The position numbers and the translations under genes are program-made. A stretch of DNA of 64,000 bases, from positions 1,984,001-2,048,000 of the forward strand of contig CP032508.2 of assembly GCA_009497875.2 (NCBI GenBank), given 5' to 3'. Shown here piece after piece: positions 8,668-17,228 of the stretch. A model generated the notes under the pieces. It had not been told where the DNA came from, did no database searches, and saw only the letters and a list, made by a program, of their open reading frames with translations. Origin of the DNA: a gamma proteobacterium SS-5. Lineage in GTDB: Bacteria; Pseudomonadota; Gammaproteobacteria; Chromatiales; Chromatiaceae. The first letter of the stretch is position 1. Each line of letters begins with the position of its first letter.

Positions 8668-8791
8668 TGGGCGCAAAGTGGCACGTTCTGTGCATTTTCT
8701 GTCAGCAAAGGCGGATACCCCGGTAGGTCATCGCCAGGCGTCCAGAAATTGACAACAAGAACAGTCCTTAACCTTACACAGGAACACCATT

Positions 8792-9271
8792 ATGAGCTCG
8801 GCAGGCCATGATCAATCCAATGATTTCACCATTCAGCTGGTCACCTTCAAGCTGGAGGAAGAGACCTACGGCGTCAACGTCATGCAGGTGCAGGAAGTGC
8901 TGCGTGTTACCGAGATCGCCCCGGTGCCCGGTTCCCCCCCGTATGTGCTGGGCATCATCAATCTGCGCGGCAACGTGGTCACCGTCATAGATACCCGCAA
9001 CCGCTTCGGCCTCAACCCCGGCGAGGTGACCGACAACAGCCGCATCGTCATTATCGAGGGCGAGGGTCAGGTGGTCGGCATACTGGTGGACAGCGTCGCC
9101 GAGGTGGTGGAGCTGCGCGAGTCGGAGATCGACGTCGCCCCCAATGTGGGCAATGAAGAGACCGCCCGCTATATCCAGGGGGTCCACACGCACAAGGGCA
9201 ATCTGCTTATTGTGGTGGATATCAACAAGCTGCTCAGTGATGAGGAATGGGCCGATTTGGGTAGTTTTTAG
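8792..9271 (+). CDS. cheW: chemotaxis coupling protein CheW
   Basis: A 159-residue, single-domain CheW adaptor linking chemoreceptors to the CheA kinase in the cytoplasm. Residues 12-150 show the expected pattern: QLVTFKLEEETYGVNVMQVQ, VPGSPPYVLGIINLRGNVV and DTRNRFGL, then GILVDSVAEVVEL. The start at 8792 follows AGGAA. It forms the middle of a three-gene unit (CheW-like, CheW, DUF2802) with gaps of 124 and 73 bp. Confidence 0.97.
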   Translation: MSSAGHDQSNDFTIQLVTFKLEEETYGVNVMQVQEVLRVTEIAPVPGSPPYVLGIINLRGNVVTVIDTRNRFGLNPGEVTDNSRIVIIEGEGQVVGILVDSVAEVVELRESEIDVAPNVGNEETARYIQGVHTHKGNLLIVVDINKLLSDEEWADLGSF

Positions 9272-9344
9272 TGGCCTGTGTTGCATGAACAACAAGCCGA
9301 ACCCCGACCCTCAAGCGGTAAAAGATCGTTAGATAGGTACAGAA

Positions 9345-9773
9345 ATGACAATTTATTGGCTGGCCTTTGCCTCATTTGCCCTGATTTCCTTTCTTGGGCT
9401 GATCTATCTGCAGAACCTGATCCACCGTCAGGAGCGCGAGCTGGTCAGTCTCAAGCGGGAAATGCGCACCTTGACCGGCAACCTCAGCGCCCAGTGTGAT
9501 ACCGGCTCGGGCATGAACCGGCGCCTCAATATCATCGAGGGCGACATGCGCCAATGGCGCGAACAGATGGACGAGTTTCAGCAGATACAGCAGGAATGGC
9601 AGCAGGAGCGCGAACAGGAGCAGGCCCAGCGCAGTCAGGAGCAGCCCTACGGCGAGGCCATCTATCTGGTGCATCAGGGGGCCAGCGTACAGCGCCTGAT
9701 GGACGAGCTGGGCCTGTCCCGCAGCGAGGCGGAATTGCTCTACCGGGTACACGGCATCCGCGCCGCAGCCTGA
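9345..9773 (+). CDS. DUF2802 membrane-anchored coiled-coil protein
   Basis: A 142-residue protein. One N-terminal membrane segment (about 3-22, IYWLAFASFALISFLGLIYL) is followed by a Gln/Glu-rich coiled coil (about 25-100). A short C-terminal helix-turn-helix-like motif contains VQRLMDELGLSRSEAELLYR. Proteins of this type follow cheW at the end of flagellar/chemotaxis clusters in Pseudomonas and other Gammaproteobacteria, and their function is unknown. The C-terminal motif resembles a degenerate winged-helix element and could bind partner proteins or DNA at the membrane. Confidence 0.85.
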   Translation: MTIYWLAFASFALISFLGLIYLQNLIHRQERELVSLKREMRTLTGNLSAQCDTGSGMNRRLNIIEGDMRQWREQMDEFQQIQQEWQQEREQEQAQRSQEQPYGEAIYLVHQGASVQRLMDELGLSRSEAELLYRVHGIRAAA

Positions 9774-9871
9774 ACCGGAACAGTGCCTGCCTGTCCTACC
9801 CCGATCATCCACCGGCAAGCCCAAGGCTATAGGAGCGGCCTTGGCCGCTTAAACCTATATTCCTCAGTTAA

Positions 9872-9990
9872 GCCACAGAGACACAGACGACTCCAGGGCC
9901 ACCGATGATCCAGTCATCGGTTTGGCATGACCTACCTCCTCCGTCCATGGAGTCGTCTGTGGCTCTGTGGCCAAATGCTCTTTTTAGGTT
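9872..9990. repeat. MITE-like inverted-repeat element, short copy
   Basis: Outer arms GCCACAGAGACACAGACGAC and GTCGTCTGTGGCTCTGTGGC (about 28 bp each) flank a central palindrome CCGATGATCCAGTCATCGG. The right end CCAAATGCTCTTTTTAGG is shared with the longer copy at 33773-34086. No coding capacity was seen. Confidence 0.75.
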
Positions 9991-10219
9991 AAAAAGTTTG
10001 AAGTTTGAAGTCATGAGCCCTTCGGGCGTTTTTTAGAATCGCGGGCAAGCCCGCTCCCACAAGGCAAGCCCGTTCCCGCCAGGCCTACCCTACTGATGCG
10101 GTGGGGAATGTCCAGCTTGGGCTGGAACAAATGGGTAATGCTCCCATGCCTTCGCTGAACAGCAGGCGGCCCTGCCTGGCCGCCAATCCAGGGGGCCTTC
10201 GCCCCAATCCCTCCCTTAC
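9991..10219. other. intergenic region with REP-like repeats
   Basis: Between the DUF2802 gene and the convergent rhlE gene lie AAGTTTGAAGTTTGAAG (9985-10008) and a REP-like palindrome of the GCGGGCAAGCCCGCTCCC type (10042-10082). Similar sequence occurs at 27527-27575 and 33695-33725. No gene or convincing terminator was found in the remainder. Confidence 0.55.
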
Positions 10220-11665
10220 TCAGTTCCTGCCCAGCAAGGCAGGGCGGTGTGCCCCCGGCTTGCCCCGACCCCGGTTTTGCGTCTGGGTCGGACCCGAGCG
10301 GCGCGGCTTGTGGACCGCGCCGGGTTCGGCTTGCGCCGGGCGCGAGCGGTTGCCATCTGATCGCGTGCCGGAGCGGCCCGGTTGTTGCGCATCGGTGTGG
10401 TGCCCGTTTCGCGGACGCGCGGCAGTCCCATTACGGCCGTTATTGCCACCTGAGGTGTTACCACGGGCGGCGTTGTTTCGGCCCTGGCGGCCTTGCTGGA
10501 TGGGCTCTGGCCTGATGCTGGGGTCCGGCTCGTAGCCGGCCAGCTGCACCCTGGGCAGGTCGCGCTTGAGCAGGCGTTCTATGTCGCGCAGCAGCCGGTG
10601 TTCATCCACGCAGACCAGGGAGATGGCCTCGCCCTGATTGCCCGCCCGGCCGGTGCGGCCGATGCGGTGTACATAGTCCTCGGGCACATTGGGCAGCTCA
10701 AAGTTCACCACATGGGGCAGCTGATCTATATCCAGGCCACGGGCGGCGATGTCGGTGGCCACCAGGACGCGGATATCACCGCTCTTGAACCCGGCCAGGG
10801 CCTTGGTACGCGCCCCCTGGCTCTTGTTGCCGTGGATCGCGGCGGCACTCAGGCCGTCCTGCTCCAGTTGCTTGGCCAGGCGGTTGGCACCGTGCTTGGT
10901 GCGGGTAAATACCAGCACCTGACGCCAATTACCCTTGCCGATCATCTCGCTGAGCATCTCCCGCTTGCGCTCCCGGTCCACCGGGTGCACGGTCTGGGCG
11001 ATGCGCTCGGCGGTGGTGTTGCGTGGGGTCACCTGGATGAACTCGGGGTGGTCGAGCAGGCCCTCGGCCAGCTTGCGGATGTCGTCCGAGAAGGTGGCGG
11101 AAAACAGCAGATTCTGGCGCGTGGCGTTGCTTGGCAACAGCCTGAGCACCTTGCGGATATCGTGGATGAAGCCCATGTCGAGCATCCGATCCGCCTCGTC
11201 CAGCACCAGGATCTCCACCTGGTTGAGTTTGACCGTATTCTGGCTGACGTGGTCCAGCAGGCGCCCTGGGGTGGCCACGAGGATATCGACGCCCTCACGC
11301 AATTGTTTGATCTGCGGATTGATCTTCACGCCACCAAAGACCACGGTGGATTTCAGCAGCAGGTGGCGGCCGTAATTGGCCACGCTCTCGCCCACCTGGG
11401 CAGCCAGTTCCCGGGTCGGGGTCAGGATCAGGCAGCGCAGCGGCCGTTTCGGCTCCATCTCCAGCGGGTTACTGTGCAGGCGTTGCAACAGGGGCAGGGT
11501 GAAACCTGCGGTCTTGCCGGTGCCGGTCTGGGCCCCGGCCAGCAGGTCTTTGCCCTGCAGGATGATGGGGATGGCCTGACTTTGGATGGGCGTAGGGGTG
11601 GTGTAGCCCTGTTCGGTAACAGCGCGCACAAGTTCGGCCGAGAGGCCGAGGTCGGAAAATGACAT
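10220..11665 (-). CDS. rhlE: DEAD-box RNA helicase, RhlE type
   Basis: A 481-residue ATP-dependent RNA helicase, probably acting in ribosome assembly or mRNA turnover. All core motifs are visible: [11 protein letters not shown] (Q), AQTGTGKT (I), PTRELAAQ (Ia), [10 protein letters not shown] (II), LFSATF (III), [12 protein letters not shown] (V) and [10 protein letters not shown] (VI). Residues from about 380 on form a Gly/Asn/Arg/Pro-rich basic tail typical of RhlE proteins, which adds nonspecific RNA binding. The ATG at 11665 is chosen because [19 protein letters not shown] starts the conserved domain there. The frame stays open about 69 codons further upstream, but those codons do not resemble the family. 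Confidence 0.95.
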   Translation of the reverse strand: MSFSDLGLSAELVRAVTEQGYTTPTPIQSQAIPIILQGKDLLAGAQTGTGKTAGFTLPLLQRLHSNPLEMEPKRPLRCLILTPTRELAAQVGESVANYGRHLLLKSTVVFGGVKINPQIKQLREGVDILVATPGRLLDHVSQNTVKLNQVEILVLDEADRMLDMGFIHDIRKVLRLLPSNATRQNLLFSATFSDDIRKLAEGLLDHPEFIQVTPRNTTAERIAQTVHPVDRERKREMLSEMIGKGNWRQVLVFTRTKHGANRLAKQLEQDGLSAAAIHGNKSQGARTKALAGFKSGDIRVLVATDIAARGLDIDQLPHVVNFELPNVPEDYVHRIGRTGRAGNQGEAISLVCVDEHRLLRDIERLLKRDLPRVQLAGYEPDPSIRPEPIQQGRQGRNNAARGNTSGGNNGRNGTAARPRNGHHTDAQQPGRSGTRSDGNRSRPAQAEPGAVHKPRRSGPTQTQNRGRGKPGAHRPALLGRN

Positions 11666-12189
11666 CAGAGAGATAGCTCCAGGAGGGTGCCCAACCTGCG
11701 GCGCATCGGCGGCCAGGCTCCGGTCAGGGCGAAAAAGGGATGGTCCAAGGGGGAAGGTTCGCAGGCCATGGAAAGCAGGCGGAACACAAGCCAGGGAGAT
11801 TGTTCGCAACGGCCCAAAGGCCGAGCCGAGTGCCAACCGGGTGAGCACTCGAAGCCGCGCAGCATACGCCAAAGCGAGGGACTTGTCCGCTTTTTTGTGT
11901 TGGCCCTGTGTCGGGAAGGGGTAGAGATCCGGGTCCAGGGGTCAAGGTCGTGAGCCCCGAGCACGGATAATTTTCTGATAGTTTTCCTGTCAATTGTCCT
12001 CCCCCCTATGTGGGGTCTTTCGGTTGCGGCCTTTTAACGCTTGCGTTGCCAATTTCAACCGCGATAAGATCAGGCTGTCCTAAAAAACAAGATCAAAAAG
12101 AGCGGGATATAATTAAATTAGAATATTCTGAAGTACATGCTCGATCCATGGCATGGCGTCCAATTCAATCAGATCAAGGGGTATCAGGT
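11666..12189. other. divergent intergenic region, rhlE / cytochrome operon
   Basis: A 524-bp region between the divergently transcribed helicase and multiheme cytochrome operon. The half near rhlE is GC-rich. The half from about 12040 is clearly AT-richer and carries a perfect TATAAT at 12108-12113. No small gene or known riboswitch was recognised. The length leaves room for regulator sites on both sides. Confidence 0.5.
12108..12113 (+). promoter_or_regulatory. candidate -10 box of the cytochrome operon
   Basis: A perfect TATAAT lies 76 bp before the cytochrome start in an AT-rich stretch. No good -35 hexamer sits 16-18 bp upstream, so if used it probably needs an activator. No clear FNR or NarL site was identified by eye. 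Confidence 0.3.
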
Positions 12190-13497
12190 ATGACCGGAAT
12201 GACCAAGCAAATTCATTCACATTGCATAGCAAAACTATTGCTTGCGCTGCCACTGCTGGTGGCCCTGCTCGGGGTACAGGCCCAGGCCGCCGAGGAGCCG
12301 ATGCACCACGTCAGCTCAGAGACCTGCAAGCTGTGCCACAAGGAGATCTACAAACAGTGGAAGGGCTCCATGCACGGCAACAGCAACGCCCTGACCGACC
12401 CCATCCACGGCACCTTCTACAAAAAAGTCGTTGGCGATCCCACCCAGGAAGGGGTGAAGATGAAGAACGGTAAATATCCCGTCTGCCTCAACTGCCACGC
12501 CCCCAATGCGGCGCGTGACGGCAAGACCAAGCTGGACGCCATGCCCGCCTATCACGAGGGCGTCAACTGCGTCGCCTGTCATACCCTGAGCAACTTCAAG
12601 GGGGTCAAGACCGCCGATGGCAAGCTGCGTCTGGGCATCAAGGCCTATGAACTGAAAGACAGCATCCAGGCCCCGGCCGGTGCCGGTTCCGCCCTGGACA
12701 AGATGAAGGCTGCCAGCGATGACCTGTTCGGCGGTGCCCTGGCCGGAGATGGCGATCAAAAGCCCAATCCCCATCTGGGCGAGCCGGTAGAACTGGACGG
12801 CAAGCAGATCCCGGCCCTGAGCATGGAGCAGAACGGCCAGCAGATGAAGACCTCCGATGCCTGCATGGGCTGTCACGATCAGCGTCCCAACGGCAAGGGC
12901 GTGCCCCTGTGCGCCACAGGTGATGAATACGTCGCCAGCGGCAGTAAGGTGGACTGTCTCGCCTGCCACATGCCCATCGCCAACGGCATGGCCGACCACA
13001 GCATGGGCGGCGGACACGACCCGGCCATGCTCAAGCGCTCTGTGCTCATGACCCTGGATGCCAAGGCCGAGGGCGATGCCATCAAGGCCGCCGTGTCGCT
13101 GCAGAACAAGCTGCCCCACAACCTGCCCACCGGTGCCCCGTTCCGCAACATCTTCCTCAAACTGACCGCCTACGATGCCAGTGGCGAGGTGGTCTGGCAG
13201 AACGCCAAGGGCCATCCGGCCAAGGAAGACCCCCAGGCCTACCTGTGGAACATGCTGCAAGACGACGAGGGCAAGTTTGCCCTGCCGCCGGTGGCCACCA
13301 AGCTGGGCCCGGACACCCGTCTCAAGCCGTTCGAGACCCGCGTGCTGAACTACGCCATCCCCGCTCAGGGGGTCGCCCTGGTGCGTGCCGAGCTGTACTA
13401 CAACCTGCTCTGGCCCGGTCTGGTGAAGAAGTTCACCCACCTGCCCACCGAACTGACCGACCCGGTCAAGATGGCCGCCACAGAGGTCAAGTTCTAA
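12190..13497 (+). CDS. periplasmic pentaheme cytochrome c, c554-like
   Basis: A 435-residue exported cytochrome. A Sec signal peptide (1-33, ending VQAQA before AEEP) is followed by five CxxCH heme sites: CKLCH (C46), CLNCH, CVACH, CMGCH and CLACH. The N-terminal SSETCKLCHKEIYKQWKGSM and downstream CVACH spacing resemble the cytochrome c554 family (Pfam Cytochrom_C554). The last ~140 residues lack hemes and look beta-rich. It is first in a tight operon with an octaheme HAO-like enzyme and an NrfH-like quinol dehydrogenase, so it probably moves electrons between them or is a further redox partner. The ATG at 12190 follows AAGGGG with an eight-base gap, which excludes longer starts. Confidence 0.88.
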   Translation: MTGMTKQIHSHCIAKLLLALPLLVALLGVQAQAAEEPMHHVSSETCKLCHKEIYKQWKGSMHGNSNALTDPIHGTFYKKVVGDPTQEGVKMKNGKYPVCLNCHAPNAARDGKTKLDAMPAYHEGVNCVACHTLSNFKGVKTADGKLRLGIKAYELKDSIQAPAGAGSALDKMKAASDDLFGGALAGDGDQKPNPHLGEPVELDGKQIPALSMEQNGQQMKTSDACMGCHDQRPNGKGVPLCATGDEYVASGSKVDCLACHMPIANGMADHSMGGGHDPAMLKRSVLMTLDAKAEGDAIKAAVSLQNKLPHNLPTGAPFRNIFLKLTAYDASGEVVWQNAKGHPAKEDPQAYLWNMLQDDEGKFALPPVATKLGPDTRLKPFETRVLNYAIPAQGVALVRAELYYNLLWPGLVKKFTHLPTELTDPVKMAATEVKF

Positions 13498-13508
13498 CCC
13501 AGCCGTCC

Positions 13509-13551
13509 GCAGCCCCGCCTTGCCCTGTCTGTTGGCAGGGCAGGGGGCTGC
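13509..13551 (+). other. hairpin between cytochrome genes
   Basis: GCAGCCCC...TTGCCCTG pairs with GCAGGGCA...GGGGCTGC across a short loop in the 105-bp gap between the pentaheme and octaheme genes. No U-tract follows, so it is more likely an mRNA stabiliser or processing site than a terminator. Confidence 0.5.
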
Positions 13552-13602
13552 GCTCAGTCAGCCCAACCCCCATTGATCGGTCGATAGGAGCATGCCGCCG
13601 TC

Positions 13603-15054
13603 ATGTCTGCCCCCTTGCGCGCCTGCCTGGCCCTGTTGTTTCTCAGTCTGTTGGCCCCGCCCCTGTTGGCTGCCAAGGTCAAGCTGGACCCCTCTCATTG
13701 GGGACTGGAGGGTGGCGAGGAATGCGTCAAGTGCCACAGCAAGACCTCGGCGGGCATAGTCCTGCAATGGCGCGATAGCGCCCACGGCAAGGAGAACGTC
13801 AACTGCCTCGACTGCCATCAGGCCGATGCCGCCGAGGTGGACGCCATCGAGCATGAGGGTTTCACCATAGCCACCATAGTCTCGCCCAAGGACTGTGGCC
13901 GCTGTCATGAACAGGAGGAGAAGCAAAACAGCAGTTCGGTGCATGTCAACGCCATCGACCTGCTGGGCCGCGCACACCCCTTCCTGGCCCAAGACCTGGG
14001 CGGTCAGGCCGCAGCCGATGCCAGCTGCGCCCAGTGTCATGGCGCAAAGGTCGAGGTCCGCGGCGATGGCAGCCTTGATCCCGCCACCTGGCCCAACTCC
14101 GGTATAGGCCGCATCAACCCCGATGGCTCCAAGGGCTCCTGCTCGGCCTGCCATGGCCGTCACAGCTTCTCCAAGGCACAGGCGCGCCAACCGGAGGCCT
14201 GCACTGTCTGTCATCAGGGCCTGGACTCACCGGACAAAGAGGTATTCGAGGCCTCGCCCCATGGCCGCGCCTACGCCAGCCAGAAAGACAAAATGAACCT
14301 GGATTCAGATAGCTGGGTAGCAGGCAAGGACTATGCCGCCTCGGCCACCTGCGTGACCTGCCACATGGGTGCGGCGGGCAAGCTGCCCTCCGGCCACGAT
14401 GTCGGCCTGCGCAGTGCCTGGAAGCTGAATCGACCGGTGTCTGAACAGCAGCACCTGGTGCTGTTCGAGGACGGCGACAAGCGTACCCTGCTGGCGTCTG
14501 AGCCCAAGCCCGCGCGCGGCGCGATGATGCCGAAATACGACGGTACCGAGGCCAAGGTCAAGCTACTGGTACCGGCCGACCGCAGGCGCAAGGCGATGAC
14601 CCAGGTCTGTCTGGAGTGCCATGCCAAGAACACCATCGAGGGCTTCATGCAGCAGTTCGATTCGGTAATCGAGCTGTACAACGCCAAGTTTGGCCGCCCG
14701 GCCCAGGCCATCATGGCCGACCTGTATGAACAAGGCCTGCTCAGCCCGGCACCCTTCGATGAGCCACTGGAGCTGACCTACTGGCGCCTGTGGCACGATG
14801 AAGGCGTGCGCGCCCGCCACGGTGCCGCCATGATGAGCCCAGAGCATACCGGCTGGCAGGGCATGCACCAGCTGGGGCAGAATTTCTATGGCCAATTCCT
14901 GCCCCAGGTCCGCGCCCTGGGCAAAGCGGCCGAGGCCCTGATCCAACAGCACCTGCAAGACCGGCCCGAACACGCCTGGCTAACCCAGGGGGCAGACACC
15001 CAGACCCCGGCCCCTGAGGTGCTCGGCGTCGGCAACAGGGATGCCGAGCCATGA
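13603..15054 (+). CDS. haoA-like: octaheme cytochrome c of the hydroxylamine oxidoreductase family
   Basis: A 483-residue exported enzyme with a signal peptide (1-23) and exactly eight CxxCH sites: CVKCH, CLDCH, CGRCH, CAQCH, CSACH, CTVCH, CVTCH and CLECH. None is CxxCK, which argues against octaheme tetrathionate or nitrite reductases. GIGRINPDGSKGSCSACH followed by RHSFS is the hallmark of the HAO family (Pfam Multi-haem_cyto). HAO oxidises hydroxylamine. Relatives lacking the heme-crosslinking Tyr reduce nitrite or hydroxylamine. In the likely C-terminal region the sequence reads HGAAMMSPEHTGWQG, without a Tyr there, which by inference favours a reductive type. Its partners are a c554-like cytochrome and an NrfH-like protein. 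No haoB is present. Confidence 0.87.
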   Translation: MSAPLRACLALLFLSLLAPPLLAAKVKLDPSHWGLEGGEECVKCHSKTSAGIVLQWRDSAHGKENVNCLDCHQADAAEVDAIEHEGFTIATIVSPKDCGRCHEQEEKQNSSSVHVNAIDLLGRAHPFLAQDLGGQAAADASCAQCHGAKVEVRGDGSLDPATWPNSGIGRINPDGSKGSCSACHGRHSFSKAQARQPEACTVCHQGLDSPDKEVFEASPHGRAYASQKDKMNLDSDSWVAGKDYAASATCVTCHMGAAGKLPSGHDVGLRSAWKLNRPVSEQQHLVLFEDGDKRTLLASEPKPARGAMMPKYDGTEAKVKLLVPADRRRKAMTQVCLECHAKNTIEGFMQQFDSVIELYNAKFGRPAQAIMADLYEQGLLSPAPFDEPLELTYWRLWHDEGVRARHGAAMMSPEHTGWQGMHQLGQNFYGQFLPQVRALGKAAEALIQQHLQDRPEHAWLTQGADTQTPAPEVLGVGNRDAEP

Positions 15055-15710
15055 GTAACCCACTGGCCCTGGAGTTCATCAGTCGGCGCATCGTCCTGGC
15101 CATGGTGGTCTCGGGTCTGTTTGGCATGTTGTTCGTCTTCATGCTGATCGAATTCGATCACCAGACCAGCACCGAGGCATTCTGCACCAGCTGTCACTCC
15201 ATGGAGCTGGTGGCCCAGCCCTATCGGGAATCGGCCCACTACAACTCGCCCTCCGGCATCCGCGCCAGCTGTGGCGACTGCCACGTCTCCGAGGGCCTGA
15301 TCGCCGCCACCCTGGACCACATCATAGGTGCCAGAGACCTGTACAAGCAGATCTTCGGACCGGAGTATGACAACCCCGTGGTCAACCTGCTGCACATGCC
15401 CGAGGCATCCTTCAGCACCCGCGATTGGTTCCGTGAACGCGATTCGGCCACCTGCCGCAAGTGCCACACCCAGAAGATCATCAGCGGCCGCCGCGCCGAC
15501 ACTCTGGAGATCCACAACGAGGGGGCCGAGGGCAAGACCTGCATCGACTGTCATTACAACCTGGTACACCGTAAGGTGCCGGACAAGCAGGTATTCAAGC
15601 GTGATGCCTGGAACCTCATGGTGGAGCAGGAATTTGGCCTGGAACCGGGCACGGCGGAGCAAATCCACCAAGGCAAGATTCCCCCGCCCGCGATCAAGCA
15701 AGAGAACTGA
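15051..15710 (+). CDS. tetraheme membrane-anchored cytochrome c, NapC/NirT/NrfH family
   Basis: A 219-residue protein with one N-terminal membrane helix (about 13-33) and a periplasmic domain holding four CxxCH sites: CTSCH, CGDCH, CRKCH and CIDCH. It begins inside the HAO-like gene by a four-base ATGA overlap, so translation is coupled. Family members exchange electrons between the quinone pool and periplasmic reductases or oxidases. NrfH serves nitrite reductase, HaoC serves reductive HAO of Campylobacterota, and cM552 serves HAO in nitrifiers. Its position directly behind the octaheme enzyme makes it the probable quinone connection of that enzyme. The direction of electron flow is not decided by sequence. 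Confidence 0.9.
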   Translation: MSNPLALEFISRRIVLAMVVSGLFGMLFVFMLIEFDHQTSTEAFCTSCHSMELVAQPYRESAHYNSPSGIRASCGDCHVSEGLIAATLDHIIGARDLYKQIFGPEYDNPVVNLLHMPEASFSTRDWFRERDSATCRKCHTQKIISGRRADTLEIHNEGAEGKTCIDCHYNLVHRKVPDKQVFKRDAWNLMVEQEFGLEPGTAEQIHQGKIPPPAIKQEN

Positions 15711-15712
15711 AC

Positions 15713-15961
15713 ATGCGTAAATTATTGATGTTTGGCTGTCACCAGATGCGCGAGGGCATAGGCTTCTCCTTCGCCTTCTTCGCCGCCGGTGCCATCATGA
15801 TGCTGGCCGGCCTGAAGCTGATCCCCAGCGTGGCGAATATCAACCACATCTTCACCGTCATCGGCATGTTGCTGTTCTTCTTCGCCCCGCTGATCCTGAT
15901 CTCCACCTTCCTGCTCACCGTCATCCCCGGCCTGCGCAAATACACCGACGACTGCGACTGA
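15713..15961 (+). CDS. small membrane protein of the cytochrome operon
   Basis: An 82-residue protein starting two bases after the NrfH-like stop. It has two hydrophobic segments (about 18-36 and 45-70) separated by LKLIPSVANINH, and short charged ends. No heme or metal motif and no recognised family. Its tight linkage suggests a helper or membrane subunit for the cytochrome complex. Confidence 0.7.
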   Translation: MRKLLMFGCHQMREGIGFSFAFFAAGAIMMLAGLKLIPSVANINHIFTVIGMLLFFFAPLILISTFLLTVIPGLRKYTDDCD

Positions 15962-16005
15962 ATCCGCCTCAACTCAGGCCGCTATCACCAGACCAAGGCT
16001 TGGGG

Positions 16006-16011
16006 TAGAAT
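16006..16011 (+). promoter_or_regulatory. candidate -10 of tRNA-Leu
   Basis: TAGAAT is followed directly by a GC-rich discriminator (GGCCCCGCC), the pattern of stringently controlled stable-RNA promoters. The matching -35 (TATCAC, 15983-15988) is weak. It would give a leader of about 110 bases before the tRNA. Confidence 0.35.
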
Positions 16012-16124
16012 GGCCCCGCCAGCCCAAGCCTGGCACATCAGTGACAGCAACCCGCAGACCCACCCCAGACCAGACAAGCTTGGTCCGGGCCTGCACACAG
16101 GCTCCTAGAGCCGCAAAACCTCAA

Positions 16125-16209
<85 letters not shown>

Positions 16210-16598
16210 ATGGGTTGGTGTGAAACATCCGTGGCAACTCCCGATTCCCAAGTCCCGAAACGGCCCAGAATTGTTTTGAACATTGGCCCCGATTTTTCGT
16301 TGCGTAGGCCAACTCAGCGCCTCAAAATCATGAAAATTTGTTCTCGCTCTTCCACCTTGCTCGCTACGGGCACCTAAACCCGACAGGCTCCTAGGGGCCG
16401 GGGTGCCTGGCTCATTGAGCAATGGCATCGGCTCAAGCCGTTACTGTGAAAGTCGCGAAGCGCTCGTTTGCTCCCCTCTCCCCCCCCGTGAGGCGACCGC
16501 ATGGCCACCGATGACTGGATAATCGGACCATCTTTCGCAGGTGATGTCCCCTGCCTGTGGTGTTAATCTGATGGGGGCAGAGTCTGTGGTCTGAGCAA
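16210..16598. other. intergenic region with two repeat families upstream of tmk
   Basis: A 389-bp gap. At 16214-16265 lies GTGAAACATCCGTGGCAA plus CCCAAGTCCCG, shared with the hybrid-kinase linker at 5602-5619. At 16441-16510 lies a copy of the ACTGTGAAAGTCG family. The remainder (16270-16440) shows no gene. Short frames antisense to the tRNA are artefacts. Confidence 0.6.
16441..16510 (+). repeat. ACTGTGAAAGTCG-family repeat, copy 1
   Basis: TTACTGTGAAAGTCGCGAAG, CGCTCGTTTGCTCCCCTCTC and a terminal GAGGCGACCGCATGGCCACC. It matches copy 2 at 21548-21613 almost base for base apart from its C-tract, and copy 3 at 56231-56286 more loosely. All three have the same orientation. Copies 1 and 2 bracket the tmk-holB-pilZ-tatD-pap block. 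Confidence 0.85.
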
Positions 16599-17228
16599 AT
16601 GAGCGGAAGATTCATCACCATCGAAGGCATTGAGGGCGCGGGCAAGAGTACCTGCATGGCCTTTTTGCGCCAATACATCGAGCGGCAGGGCCTGGCGGTG
16701 GTGGAGACCCGCGAGCCCGGCGGTACGCCCCTGGGCGAAGACCTGCGTGCCCTGCTGCTGGGCCACAAACACCAGGGCATGAGCGCCAAGGCCGAGTTGC
16801 TGCTGATGTTCGCCGCCCGCGCCGAGCACCTGCAGCAGCGGATCAAGCCCGCCCTGGCACGGGGTGACTGGGTGCTGTGCGACCGCTTTACCGATGCCAC
16901 CTACGCCTATCAGGGTGCCGGTCGCACCCTCTCGGCCAAGCGGGTGGAGCAGATCGAGGACTGGGTGCAGGGGCCGCTGCGGCCCGATCTGACCCTGCTG
17001 CTGGATATTCCGGTGGAGCTAGGGCTGGAGCGGGCCGGCAAGCGCTCCACGCCGGATCGCTTTGAGGCCGAGTCCCTGGCCTTTTTTCGGGCCGTGCGTC
17101 AGGCCTACCTGGACATAGCCGCAGCCCAGCCCGAGCGGGTCAAGCGGGTGGATGCCAGCCTATCCCTGGGCGAGGTTCAGGGGCAGCTGGCCGAACTGAT
17201 CGATGCCTTGCTGGATAGCCCCAAATGA
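16599..17228 (+). CDS. tmk: thymidylate kinase
   Basis: A 209-residue cytosolic enzyme that phosphorylates dTMP to dTDP. The P-loop is IEGIEGAGKST (about 8-18), TREPGGTPLGE binds the nucleotide, and DRFTDATYAYQGAGR is the DR(F/Y) and lid region. Length is normal. It overlaps holB by four bases (ATGA). In E. coli tmk directly follows mltG (yceG). Here mltG lies about 40 kb away and tmk instead follows a tRNA and repeat sequence. Confidence 0.97.
   Translation: MSGRFITIEGIEGAGKSTCMAFLRQYIERQGLAVVETREPGGTPLGEDLRALLLGHKHQGMSAKAELLLMFAARAEHLQQRIKPALARGDWVLCDRFTDATYAYQGAGRTLSAKRVEQIEDWVQGPLRPDLTLLLDIPVELGLERAGKRSTPDRFEAESLAFFRAVRQAYLDIAAAQPERVKRVDASLSLGEVQGQLAELIDALLDSPK

Noticed and set aside
10493-11662. 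389-codon plus-strand frame opposite rhlE
   Set aside because: Antisense shadow. All DEAD-box motifs are on the minus strand.
13509-13551. Intrinsic terminator between cytochrome genes
   Set aside because: The stem is strong but no U-tract follows and the downstream genes have no obvious promoter of their own.
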